From Cristatella mucedo (taxonomy: Eukaryota; Bryozoa; Phylactolaemata; Cristatellidae), in NCBI GenBank assembly GCA_009760855.2, contig WPIO01000027.1:1492501-1556500 (forward strand): a stretch of DNA of 64,000 nt, read 5' to 3'. Both the position numbers and the translations under genes were made by a program. This document shows, in pieces, positions 38,928-50,700 of the stretch. Position 1 is the first letter of the stretch. The number at the start of each line of letters is the position of its first letter. Below the pieces are notes generated by a model that made no database searches, had not been told where the DNA came from, and worked only from the letters and a program-made list of their open reading frames with translations.

Positions 38928-39085
38928 CGTGCTGGTTTGACCCAGTGGTTAAGGTGCCCGCCTCGAACCAAGAACACGGTGAAAGTCTTTGATGACTGAG
39001 ATCGAGAGATTGGACCCGCGACAAATGTGAAGCGCCTGAATAGGAATTAAGTTTTCTTAGGGCGCTATACAAATGAATTCTGTTT
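38928..39085 (+). mobile_element. SINE-A copy
   Basis: Head GCTGGTTTGACCCAGTGGTT; tail GTGAAGCGCCTGAATAGGAA to the GCGCTATACAAATGAATT end. An insertion lies in the anticodon-like region. Confidence 0.8.
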
Positions 39086-39088
39086 ATG

Positions 39089-39270
39089 AATTAGCCGTGA
39101 TGGAACACTGGGTTAGGCAGGCGGTTGGTTTTCGTGACCACGAGTTAGAATCATTCGTCATAGGTTAGAATCATGCGGCGGGCGATTCTTTATTTAGATG
39201 CAATCGGTGATGATAACCATACACTATCTTCTGTTGCTATACAAAGAGGCTATTGAATCGGCTATCATTA
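39089..39270 (+). mobile_element. SINE-B copy
   Basis: Head TTAGCCGTGATGGAACACTG, body GGCGATTCTTTATTTAGATG, end GAGGCTATTGAATCGG. It lies between two SINE-A copies, giving a three-SINE cluster. Confidence 0.75.
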
Positions 39271-39279
39271 TTATATATA

Positions 39280-39422
39280 TATATAATATAACTAATTTGT
39301 ATAGCGCCCTAAGATAACTTAATCTCTATTCAGGCGCTTCACATATGCCTCCGGGCTCGAGCCCACGACCTCAGCCAGACTTTGGTCGGGGCGAGCACCT
39401 TAACCGCTGGACCAAACCGGTT
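39280..39422 (-). mobile_element. SINE-A copy
   Basis: Well-preserved inverted copy: TATAGCGCCCTAAGATAACT to TTAACCGCTGGACCAAACC. Confidence 0.85.
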
Positions 39423-40549
39423 CCGGTTGGCTCTTTTTGAATGTCTTTAGAATGCGCTCATGCTGTCTGACTGAGACTCCGTGGCACATCCTAAGATTTT
39501 TCCGGGAGTGGCCAATATTGGTGGCTGCGCTGAACAGTAAATACGCTCACTGGAAACTTTTTAATACACGCAGATCACCCACATTTTCGGCATCTTAGGT
39601 GTTTGCCGCGACTACTAAAATAGTTTATTCGATTTCATTTCGCTTTTTTCATAAGGAAAACAATTTTGTGGTATCTCGCTTTCACCGCACTATCGATTTC
39701 CTGCAAAGTCTCGAAACAGGTCTGGCCCTACGCTTGAGCATGCTAAAAAATAAGGTTCACTAACTGCGACCGTTCCAGAGAAAGTGTCCACGGCAAAGTA
39801 AAAGATTTTTTAACTACCAAGTAACCACTCTTGAAAAAAAACATCAACGAATGTGTTGTGTTCTGATGGTGCTGCTAAAAAATTATTCCTCGAAAACCGC
39901 AATGAATTCTGCACCCACCATAAACCACTAAGCAAATTAATTTTGATGTTTTTCAATGGCTAAATAAGGTGGCAGCATGCGCACAATGTGCAACACGCAT
40001 TGCTTCTTTATGTTAATGTTAGTTTGTGGTAGTGTTTTTGGGCCTTAATTTTGAAGAAAAATGTGCAATTTCGAGTTAGTGTTGATTCCTAGCGTGAGGA
40101 CAATTTTTTATGCCCGCCCCGTATATGGTTCACGTAGCCAGGATTTCTATGATTGCTAAGAGGAACTCGATAAGAAAGCCAGTAGGCCAGCTGAGGTCGT
40201 ACGCAAAGCATATACTGCGTGAAAAAATCTGAAATCCAATAAATAGTAAAATAGACAAAGGAATACTCACCGATCAGCAATAGCAACTTATAAGGCACCA
40301 CAGCAATATACAGCAGGAGGCAGCCAATCGCTCAAGGCCAGACGAGGCTGCAGGACCAGCTTCCCATCAGTAGCCGCAGGAAAACTTTCTATCGTTGAGT
40401 TTTCAACCTGCCCAAAGACGATACGTTATGAAATATCTTCAAAACGAGAGCCAATGTGGTTATATTCGTGTTCCGCACACCTACATACTACAAACTAGGG
40501 CCTTTTAAAGTCAGTAACAATTTCAATGTTGACCGGTGTTATCAACACA

Positions 40550-41130
40550 AATTCGACATTCACGGACTCGGAAAGCCCTCATAATAGAGGACAAAGATGA
40601 TGGTGTCGTTGAGATCGATGACTGCACAGATAAGGACGTGGATGACGGGGTGACGTATCCGGTGAAAACATCGATTGCGATGGCCAGGGCAATGATGGGG
40701 GTCGTTACGAGAGCAGCCACGACATTGGCACAGGCGTGACGATGGTGGACGTGGCGACGACGTCAGCAGCGACATCGGCGGCCATGATGACCAAGATCAA
40801 GTTGGAATCCGCCAACCCGGAAATCAGAGAAGACAAGCCTATTCTGCTGGCTTCAAGTTAAAGTAATTCAGTATGCAAGGGAAAATGGAAACCATGCAGC
40901 AGAGAGAATGCTTGAACCTGTACTAGACCGCAGAATAATCAGAAGATGGAGGATGGAAAAAGAGACTCTGAAAAATAATGATGAGTTTCCACCAAATTTC
41001 GAGCTGATGATATGAACGAGGAAGATGGAAAGGTACGTCACCATTCCTGATGCAGAGGACAGTGATGGTGACATGAGTGATTATTGTGAGTCTTGATATT
41101 TAAAGTTCATCCAGTTATTGAATAAAGATA
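40550..41130 (+). pseudogene. Decayed DNA-transposon remnant with HTH-like DNA-binding region
   Basis: Broken frames include GFKLK, then after a one-base slip VIQYARENGNHAAERML and RRIIRRWRMEKETLK. This resembles the FKL..V..A.E.GN.AAAR....E...RRWRK...L pattern of Brinker/CENPB-type HTH domains in pogo/Tigger-like and related transposases. A preceding acidic stretch (EDKDDGVVEIDDCTDKDVDD) may be part of the same relic. It ends DAEDSDGDMSDY. Stops and frameshifts make it non-coding. Confidence 0.5.
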
Positions 41131-41239
41131 TTTTTTCCTAAGAATTGGTACACAAATGTGGAGCTTATAAATCGGAAAACTTATACGCGGTAAAATGCGG
41201 TAATTAAAATTTTTGTAAGCCACCGTGGTAGACATTCTG

Positions 41240-41900
41240 ATCTTAGATAGGGACCGGACGCGATGGCTAGCTGTAGAGGCCGTTTTCTAATGAAACATTC
41301 AAAATGTAGGCAGTTATAAAGAGGACAGTTAAATTCCGAGCACATGGTGACGGTCGCACAACAGCATCGTCTTTGAGAAGAACGAAGTCTCCTAGTCCAG
41401 CCGCTCGCTTCGAGTGTCCTAAGAGCACGAGTTCGGCATTATCATCGTTTAGTTGAAGGTAATTGACATCCATGATCGAATGTCGTCAAGGCAAGCACTG
41501 AGTTTATCAGTCTTTGCAGCAGATTCCGATGGTTTAAATGACGCATACAGCTGGTTGTCTTTAGCATAGAAGTGATAGCCGAGCTCACGGGCCCGAATAA
41601 CTTTTCCCGGAGGGGCAGGATAAATAAAGAACAGCAAAGGACCGAGAATTCTTGGGTCTTCACAAGTGTCTGCTCTGATGGACGACTTGATCACCACGCG
41701 ACACGAATTGCGCATGATCCGACATGGATGATTTAAATCGCGTCAGTACCTCGTCTGCTAGAGCGATCATGGTTCTTAATCTTTTAAGTAGGCGGTCGTG
41801 ATCAATAATTGTCGAATGCAGCCAATAGATCCAGCAGGACCAGGATAATGACATTCTCGAAATCGTTGCCGCATACGATGTCAGTTGTTATAAGAAAGAG
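41240..41900 (-). mobile_element. LINE RT palm fragment
   Basis: The - strand encodes ILGPLLFFIYPAPPGKVIR, LGYHFYAKDNQLYASFKPS (the YADD site mutated to YAKD) and NYLQLNDDNAELVLLGH in shifted frames. Confidence 0.8.
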
Positions 41901-42949
41901 AAAAGTTTCAGCGGAGCGGTGTCGCCCGAATCCTGACTGAAATTGTTCTTACAATTAATGACTAAAGAATGGCTCGGTAATTTTGACCTCATTTTCTGGA
42001 ATGACGCAAACGCACACTGTCATGTTAGCTATTGACTAACGAAGCGTACGTTAACACGACTCACACGTAAATAGCCATCGACTAAGAGCAAACATTAATA
42101 ACCAGTAACTACAAACAATGTATTTTCTAGAAGAAACGCCATAATGTGTTGCGAGCCAGATATAAGCTATTTCTAGGATCGCGACCTTAACCACTCAATA
42201 ACCAATACTGAGGAATCTCTTCAGCTCCTGTGGAACCGTTGTTAAAACAAATTAAGGAGAATAACGAATCGGTAGCTTACTTGCTGAGACACGCTGAGAT
42301 CGCTGGTCCAGGTTGCGGGATCGTTCCCAGTGCGAGGTGAAGGTTTTCTGTAGTCAGGTAATATAGTGTACAGTTTACGGCGTCGGGAAGATGCAGCTTT
42401 CAAAGATCGGGTAGTTAAGAAAATTTGTTTACCTCATACTGTCGCTTACATCATGATTTCTTTCCACCGACAGACCAACCACCAACATACTTGCACTATC
42501 AATCTTGCCCTGCCACAAATGGCTTGTACAATTTGTTTTTTACTATGAGTCTTTTTACTCATTGCATTTGGAAGCTTTTTTATCAGCGTTTATTCATCTG
42601 GCTTTCCAGTGAAGTCTAACCTTTAGTTGCATTAGAGGCTATTAGCTTACGAGAGTGCTCTTGCGTGAAATCTATGGCAACTGAAAACAGTTTCGGCCTG
42701 AATGTCCGTCATGTGGTTGGCTGCTTTGTATTTTCGGGGAAACAAACTAATTGAATGTGGTGCCGAGGGCTGCTATTGTGACCACTTTTCCACCTAACTA
42801 TTCTATTGGGACGCAGAACCCAAACCACGAATGAAGGCTGAGGTATATTTATTTTCTTAACTCAATTGGTTTCGGGAGCTTCCATATCTCACTCCCACCT
42901 GAAAGATGGGAACGCTCTACGTTGTTACTGACGAAAGACCAGCTGATTC

Positions 42950-43000
42950 TACAGCCTCGTTTATATATTTATATAGCGGCAGAAGGGCCTTGGTGACTTT
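42950..43000 (-). mobile_element. SINE-B 3' fragment
   Basis: ctgattctacagcctcgttt and atagcggcagaagggcc match the inverted SINE-B 3' end. Confidence 0.5.
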
Positions 43001-43375
43001 AACCTGCTTGGAGCTCAACACAAATTTACCTGCTTTTGAAAAAGCCCATTATCTGATTGTTCAAGGGAAGCACTTTACCGACGGGTCGCTTTTTCGATCG
43101 AGGAACCTGAAGATCGTGAAGGCCGGAAGGCGTTATTATCAACAAAAGTCTTGCTTTGATTGGTTAAATTAGTCCGTGCCATCTTTTGCTTACACTGCAG
43201 CTTACAGAATTTGCAGCTGCTGACATTAGCCTCTAGATTCTTCTTAGACGGAATTACTAGGTATCGCTGTCGTGAGTAGGCAGCGTAGCAAAACCTTTGT
43301 TCACGAACCTACTTACTCAGGCACCGATTAAGCAGTGAAGGTTAATGGTTGGTCATTTGATTGTTGTTAGTTTAT

Positions 43376-43542
43376 CTTGCCCTGGGTCTTAGCCCAGTGG
43401 TCAGGTGCTCCCTCTTCCCGACATATGTCGTGGGGTTTCGAGCCCTGAAGTGGGCGATCCTTTATTGCCCACTGCAAGCCGTGGTGAGGGCCATTAAGGC
43501 GCTTCTTCGGCTGTAGAAATGAGGCTGTTGAATCAGTTAACC
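43376..43542 (+). mobile_element. SINE-B copy
   Basis: Head CTTAGCCCAGTGGTCAGGTG, box B GGTTTCGAGCCC, body GGGCGATCCTTTATTGCC, end GAGGCTGTTGAATCAG. It lies about 110 bp past the poly(A) signal of the SRCIN1/SKT-like gene. Confidence 0.85.
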
Positions 43543-43651
43543 TTTTCTCTCTCGTAGACCATATGCTTTTCAAGCCACGAGATTTCAAGCTCACGGGTTA
43601 AAAATTAAGGTTATCGCAAAATTAAGATCGCAATCCAAAGAAATATAACAA

Positions 43652-43657
43652 TTTATT
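43652..43657 (-). terminator. Polyadenylation signal AATAAA of the SRCIN1/SKT-like gene
   Basis: The - strand hexamer AATAAA lies about 71 nt after the stop codon, in AT-rich sequence. Position and hexamer are canonical. Confidence 0.6.
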
Positions 43658-43727
43658 TCCAATAACCATAGTGATAGTACACAGTAAATCAGGACTCGGA
43701 TGCGGAGCTAGCCATCAGACAGTGTGA

Positions 43728-44720
43728 CTAAACAGTTGTGGACCTCGTGTACTCAAGATCCAAAGCCAAGTTGCCGTCGAGCGAATTGACCATGGCAGTC
43801 TTAAGTGCAGGCTTGGGTGCAGGCAGCGGCTTAGGTGTGTGCACCGAAGCCTTCGACCTGGACTCAGCACTCACAGGATCCCTGCTCACGGAGGCCGACC
43901 CGTTCTGCACGTACTGTTGATGCAGTTTCTGCAGCTTATTATGCTGGTCGTACAGTCGCATTCGGCTGTCCCCCTCCATTTGCTTGCGGCTGATGCTACC
44001 CTGACGCTCGAAGCTGCCAGGCGAAGCTGCCACGTCGTCCATCATCTCAGCGTGGGCACTCTGGCTGCGCGGCGACGCGCCGATGCCGGGCCCGACGAGC
44101 GGCGACGACGGCCCGATGTCACGGACCGGCACGTAGTCCACAGTGCTCGAAGCCTGCGTAGCAGCCGGCTTAAGGACGCCCGCACCTCGGGCGGCAGCTG
44201 CGCTGCCGTGCAAGTCCCGATGCATCGAGTCGCGCACGTTCAAAGGCTCGCATTTGCCGATCGGTGAGAAGGCTGAGGTGCGCACGGGCTCCTCGGTGAC
44301 GTCGACGAACGGGTCGTCGCATGATGCATTGGCAGACGAGGGCGATCCGCGCTCGGAGTCGTCGGACCCCGAGTCGGCATCCCAGTGCACGGAGTCGCGG
44401 TTCTGGATCAGCTTGTTCCTGTCCCGGTGGTTTAGCTGCCTTCTCAGAGAGACCGACGGCTGGGCGGCGGCAGCAGCATCCTCCGAGGAGGTAGCCCGAG
44501 GAGTGCTGCTGCCGCCGCTGCTCGCGGCTCTGGGGCCCATCCTCTGCTGGGCCGACTTCACCTGCTGTAGCATGAGGTGCATCGCGTTGTCCACAGGAGG
44601 TCGGCCCATGCCCTCGGCCTCCTTGAGATACCTACCCGTTTGCTCCATCGACTTCTCGAACGGCACCCTTTCAGCCCCAGTGACGAGAGCTTTCTTGGTC
44701 TCCAGCAGCAGCGATGCCGT
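43728..44720 (-). CDS. SRCIN1/SKT-like terminal exon, 330 aa
   Basis: Follows acceptor tctacgttttag. It begins TASLLETKKALVTG, comparable to INRLLEETQAELLKA of SRCIN1. It continues through a helical segment (DNAMHLMLQQVKSAQQRMG), long Ser/Asp-rich disordered regions, a KQMEGDSRMRLYDQHNKLQK helix and a basic/Pro segment (TPKPLPAPKPALK), and ends EYTRSTTV. The stop is at 43730-43728. It is GC-rich and contrasts sharply with the AT-rich DNA downstream. Confidence 0.87.
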   Translation of the reverse strand, partial: TASLLLETKKALVTGAERVPFEKSMEQTGRYLKEAEGMGRPPVDNAMHLMLQQVKSAQQRMGPRAASSGGSSTPRATSSEDAAAAAQPSVSLRRQLNHRDRNKLIQNRDSVHWDADSGSDDSERGSPSSANASCDDPFVDVTEEPVRTSAFSPIGKCEPLNVRDSMHRDLHGSAAAARGAGVLKPAATQASSTVDYVPVRDIGPSSPLVGPGIGASPRSQSAHAEMMDDVAASPGSFERQGSISRKQMEGDSRMRLYDQHNKLQKLHQQYVQNGSASVSRDPVSAESRSKASVHTPKPLPAPKPALKTAMVNSLDGNLALDLEYTRSTTV

Positions 44721-47700
44721 CTAAAACGTAGACACAGCACCACAAATGATCGCGAGGCAAAGAAGCCGAGCAACAGCCAAGAAAGTGGTGATCAAAGGGC
44801 ATCCATAACTTGCTTTGCGACGCTCACTGTTCGCTATATACTCCCTGGGTTGCTTTCACGCGAAAAGGCGAAAAAAGCTCTGCACAAGAGCAATGTCCAA
44901 GGTGATGGGCCTCCGGAAACACTTGACAATAAGGGGGAGTCCTAGTTATGATCCAGTTTCATAACCAGGTTGAGTATGTCTTGCCACCAATCAGAAGGGT
45001 CGAATCGAAGGCGATTCGTCCATTTTTCGTACGGCACAGCTGCACACAACTGATGCACAGCCACGACCTGCTGCCGAGAACATGTGATGACACACAGGGC
45101 ATGCTCTGTGGCATGCTCAATCTTGCCCTAACGGTGCCTCCAGTAGCATACAAGTACTAGGACATCCGTATTATCACTTGCTTACGTTTTAGTGTCGTGT
45201 GAAGTAAATGACGAGCATTCCATGGCAGCAGGATTTGATCTGGGTTACTCAAGATCCAGAATGTGTTATACCAGCATTACTGCGAGGGCCAGAGGCAGAC
45301 ACATGCACACACTCACGTACATGCACCCGACACTGCTTCCTCAGTCTCTCCGGCATGTTGCTGCTGGCGTGATTGATGAACGGCTTCAGCTTCGTGAACT
45401 CGTCGTACTTGTACTTTTCCTCAGTCTCCCCGACTCGTAGCTGCAAGAGCTGCTCTGCTTTTCAGCTTCTGCAGCTCGACGTCAGCCTCTTCTGGCATCA
45501 CTCTTTCAGGTGTCTGTTCAGCCCCTTGTTGCTGGCGATAACCACTTTTTCCTGTCAGCTTCTGCTGATGCTCAATTTTAATTGGTATTCATTGAACCAA
45601 ATGTACTGGCTGCGAATTTAAAGTCTACCATCAATCCACTGCCATTTAACTTTACACTAATCAGGCAGCTTTCTGATACGCTCTCAGCTAGCTCAAGCGG
45701 AAGCTGGGAAGTGCCAGAAGCACCAGTCGTCACTTTAGGCGTCACTCACTGCACAGAGCGAAAGCTGCCGGAATGCAACGGCCAATGATTCTATGGCACT
45801 CATCATTGCGGTACCCTCGTTGTACTATACTTACACGTCGGACTACAAGTCCAACACAAAGGCAAGAATGTAAATGTGATGTCAGGGACGGACGAACGAA
45901 CTGACTAATAATTAAACAAACCTAGCTTATTATGGGGTTCATATATAGATGAGAGGTACATGAATACACCAAGTAGGTTATATAACCTAGCTCTGCTCAA
46001 TAAAAAACGCATTCATTTCAGTGCAGGCAGTAAAATGAATAACGGTATCACTCACAGGCAGCAGAGAGTCGGCAGGCAACCCTGAGGCCTGGAAGCAGCA
46101 TTTAGTGCAGCCTCCCTCAGGCTCCCTCACTTGCTGCCAAACTGTCATTGAGGCACTGCGGCCAAACTGTCATTGAGGCACTGCGGCCAGGTTATAACCG
46201 ACGTCCATCAAGGTCCGTTTACACGACCCTGCCTTCTTCCTATATTGTTCCTTTCTTTCCTTTTTACACCCAAGCACAAGTGTGATGCACGGTCGTTCAC
46301 ACGAGTGACCGTGCATCACACTTTCTGCCTACACTCGTCTTACTACAAGCTCTGCTAAAGTACAAAGTGCATCACGGGAAGTGCAATTTGCTTTGAGAAT
46401 ACGAAAATGGCCTGCATGGCTACTTGCAGCGAGTGCCAGATGGCAGCAGCAATAATAATTTTATTACTCATTTTCGGTTCTCACGCAAGCCCACTTGTTT
46501 CTTACTGAACATCGTCAAATGAATAAAGCAATCGTCATTACTATGGCTGTGCGAGTTCCCGACCTCGTTCGCAGTTCTCTTAGGTTTCTACACAAATGTC
46601 TTATTATAGCTTTCATATTCATGTGCTGAAGCAATAAAACGTGCAGCAGCAGTAACATTCACTGATTACAGTCAGGACATTAAGCACAATGGAGATCATC
46701 TTTAATCACCCTCCCACGAATCAAAACATTCCAGCATTAGGGTGGGGGAGGTTTCAAATTATCCCATAAACAGGTGGAGGCTTTCACGTCGGTCGCGATA
46801 TTGTCCCCCTCCTGGTTCTTGTCAATGAATGTGCACCCTTGTCAAATACTTCTGGGCCACAGCTAAAAACTAGACTCTCAATCTGATCCCACAAGCTTCC
46901 AAAAGTACAACCTCAATAGCATGGGGATATGGGCTAAAAGCTAGGAAGACAGCAGGAAAAGGAGCCAAAGAAGGTAGGACCGTGTTAATGAGCCTTTGCA
47001 AGGCAAAACATCCTATCGTCAGTTGGACTCTAACTTTCGACGAATACAGCCGTGAGAAACCAGGAGGCGCAAGCAGCAGCAGACTGGAGTGAGCCAAGGA
47101 CCGACTTTCGTTCTTTGCAGAGCTGCTGCACAACTCAAAGCTCGTCGGGCTGCTTGCTCGAACCGCACGAGGCAGGGGCTCTGCAGCTCACTCTGGCTGC
47201 CCCCCCCCCCCCCGCTGCCCCGATAGGAAGCACAGCGAGCGCCTGCAGCCATCTCACCTGCACATGCGCCTGGCGCTGCTCGTGATTCGGAACGATGCTC
47301 CTGATCGATCCCAGTAGCACACTCTTCTCAGCCTCTCCGAATTGCCCCCCCTGTATGTGTGGAATAGCTGGAGTCCTGTGGTCCTGGACGCCGGCCAATC
47401 TATGGAAACAGGCAAACAGATGCAATATGTGGATCACAGTAGTAGCAGCAGCGCAGCCATAATTCCTCATCTGGTCGACTCGAAAAGCTGTCCCGTATGT
47501 ATGCAGCAGCACCTTTACCACGTTTACAAGAAGCTGCACTTGAAGACGTGGCGGTGTGGCATTATTTCCTGCACACAGTTTGGGTCCAATGCACCATGGC
47601 CAGCAGCGCACGTCGTGCTCTCGGCACGACCTCGTTTTAGAATCGAGTCTAGCTGCTGCTGCTGCACTCGGCCGCGAGCCGATCTGAACACGATGCTCGC

Positions 47701-50700
47701 TTGCTTGCGCGAAAGCCACAGCGCGAACGAGCAAAGAGTCATCGGAGCACAGACCTTCTCAGCGTCGACAGCGTGAGCGTGAGCTGCCGTATCCGCTTTA
47801 TGGATTCGTCAATTCGATCCGGCTCTTTCCTGAGGTACCTGCACAATTCAAGTCGTCGTCGACGTATCAGCACGACTAGCCGCCGCAATCGACCGCTTGG
47901 CGCACAGCAGTGGCAGAACGCCCGCCCACTTCACGTCACCGTAAGGCAACCGAGTTCGGTGAGGCGCCGGGGCCGCCAAGCTGAACTCGGCCTGATGTGG
48001 CAGGGGCTGGCAGAGGTGGCTGGCAGTGCCGATGGCGATGTACAGGCGCTGCGCGCAGCTCACTCGTCCTGCTCGGTGATCAGCTGCAGCTCGCCGGTCA
48101 TGGCGCTCGTCAGCTCACTCTGCACTTTCGGAAATTTGACCTTGACCTCGGCGGCCAGCTTGCTGGTGGCTATCAGATGTCCGGCCATGGCCTCCACTTC
48201 GGACAGGTCGATGTGAACGCGCCGATTGACCACGTCCGCCTTCAATTTCTCGACGCACTTCTCCAGATCGCTAGACGAGCAGAAGCGGAAGGCGACTCGA
48301 GGCGGTGGCTCACAGCGAGGCCCAGCCCAGGCCGAGCAGAGGACGCGCAAGGCAAGCAAGCAAGCAAGCGCCTCCGTGCCGGCCATCACTGCAGAGGGCA
48401 CTTGCGTGCTTGCGCATGAACTGCACCTCAGGTGAATGTCCAGCTTTTGTACGTCCTGCCGATATCTGGCCAGCGACTCGTCTGCCTGATCGCGCTTGGC
48501 TCGTATAGGGTACTCGTCGGCTCCCGGCACGCGACTGATGGCCAACTGCAAGCAGGCAGGCAGATCATGAGATGCACTGGCATGGCGATGGTGGTGGCGT
48601 GGCAGCAGCACGGTGCGAGCAGAGAGCAGCCCAAAATCTACCGGCAATCGCAATGGCGGTCATTGCCCCCCTCTCTGACCGCACCGAGCGAGCGCATCGT
48701 AGTTCTGCCGCATTCCTACTGCCGTCCCTGCTGCCTGCAGCAATGGAGTCGGGACGCTGAATTCAGACGATGCACGAATGGTTTGCGTGAGTCATGAGCG
48801 GCCAGGCGCACAAGGCTGCCGGACATAGCCAGCCTCGATTGCGGGCCAACAACAGAGTGGCGAATCTACTTTGGAGCAACGACAGCCGAGGGCATCCCCG
48901 AAATGCTCGCTCAAGTTTTTATGACGGTTGCAAGAGGCTACCGATCCTGGTCAATCGAATAAGCAAGTGGTCGTCCATTTCGAATTTCGGAAGAGGGTGA
49001 GATCGCGACCGCCGAAACTTTGCATGAGATGCGATCACGAAAGCCAGTCCGATTTCATACCTTTATCTTGCCTAGGACGTCGCTGATCGTGTCGCGAACG
49101 CTCTCGGCTTGCGCTTGATGAATGCGCCGTAAGTTTCGAACTTCGGTACGAAGGTCTTTCGCTTGAGCGGCCAGTCTATGCACCTTGCTCTGAGCATCAG
49201 CGGTCAGCTCAGGCTGCGTTGGCGTGGACGCTGCAAAGGTATCGCACGCATGGGACGTGGTATCTTTCTGGAAAGCCATTTTAAATGGCAAGAGATTTCG
49301 AAGTGGCCTGGTGCAGAGGCGCGCAGCCAAACACGGGTGCAGGTGGTCACATATAAAAAAAGATGAGGCACAAACTAGCACAAGAGGTCGATGAGAGCAA
49401 ATGGCTATTGGAAAACGTACTCTACATGGGGGAAACTAGCCTGCCCTAGCACTCTGCAATCCCACACGCCTACACGCTTATGCTGCAGTTCAAGTCTCGA
49501 TGGGAATTTCTGCTAATATAAAGAGCCAGTGTGCATCAGCAGCTAGCAACACGCCCTTGAACGGTGCCAACGAAAGAAAAAACGCCATGCAGCTGGAGAT
49601 AGGAGGAATGGCTGGAGATAGAAGGAAAAAATGCCTTGAACAGCTCGCAAAAAGACGACCTAAACTGCACGCACTGGTAGTTCAGGCAAAACACGCACGC
49701 ACAGGGTGGCATAGTCTCAACACGGGCACGCATTCGGACGACAGATTTACACTGCGTGCACAAGTAAGTTCGCAGATCATTTCCGCTGAGGACAGCTTTG
49801 GCTATCACTCAAGTGCAGATGGCAGATCCGATCAGTCCTGCAGAAGCAAGCTACAATCGCCGAATATAGCTCTACGGAACCACAACAAAGACACCGAGAC
49901 AAGAAGAGGTTGAGCACTATCCTAAAATGCGTCGTTATATACCAGTGAGATGACAATGATCGCATAAGCGCCGCACAGAGAAGAATATAAGGACAGCACA
50001 GTCATTACGTTTCCACGTTACACCAGCGCATTCAGGCGGCTATCAAACAGGAGACACGTGCGTCTGACCCTCGTGCGTACTGAGAGCGTACACGCCGTCG
50101 CAATGGCAAGCGCAGCCTCCACGAGGCCTCAAGTAGCAGAGGCTCCGGGGGAGAGCCAAAGCTGTCGCTCGCACAACAAAACCCCATCGATCGAGGGTTA
50201 CCTGTACGACAGTGTTCCAGAACTCCTATTGCCTGAAATGCTGCCACAAGACGCGTCTGCGTGACGATAGCGCTGGCAAACGGCAGCAGCACGCCAGACA
50301 ACACGTCGAGTGAGCGACCCGGAACAGGCTGCCGCCGGCCGAGTGTAGCGTAGCTTACCACTTCGAGCCGAGCCGGAGGACACGTCGGATATCTTGTCGC
50401 TCATGGCACTGCTCGGCCGGCTCAGGGTTGTCTGCACCCAAGCGGTTAGGTTGGCGAGCTGCGATTCCATCTTGGCCATGCGGTGCCTGCAACGAGACGG
50501 CAGAGTGCTCCGGGTTGTGCTCGGATGAGTCGGCGACGAGCGGGAGGCTGGGTGGGTGGGGCTAGGTGCAGGGCAGACACTGGGGCGGGGAGCAGTCCCT
50601 GCCGCCCCTGGCTGGCTCTCTCCGGCGATTGTGAGTGAAGCTCTGGTTGGTCTGTTTAGATAAGGAAGCGATCCTCACGATTGTGGCTGCTCACTGAGAG

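Larger units (their letters stand above)
38294..43640. other. Intergenic region upstream of the - strand gene's 3' end
   Basis: Holds the SINE cluster at 38.93-39.42 kb, the transposon relic at 40.55-41.13 kb, a LINE fragment and the SINE-B at 43.4 kb. I saw nothing recognisable at 39.45-40.5 and 41.9-42.9 kb. Confidence 0.6.

Noticed and set aside
44143-44724. 193-codon + strand frame opposite the SRCIN1/SKT-like last exon
   Set aside because: Antisense shadow of a GC-rich coding exon.
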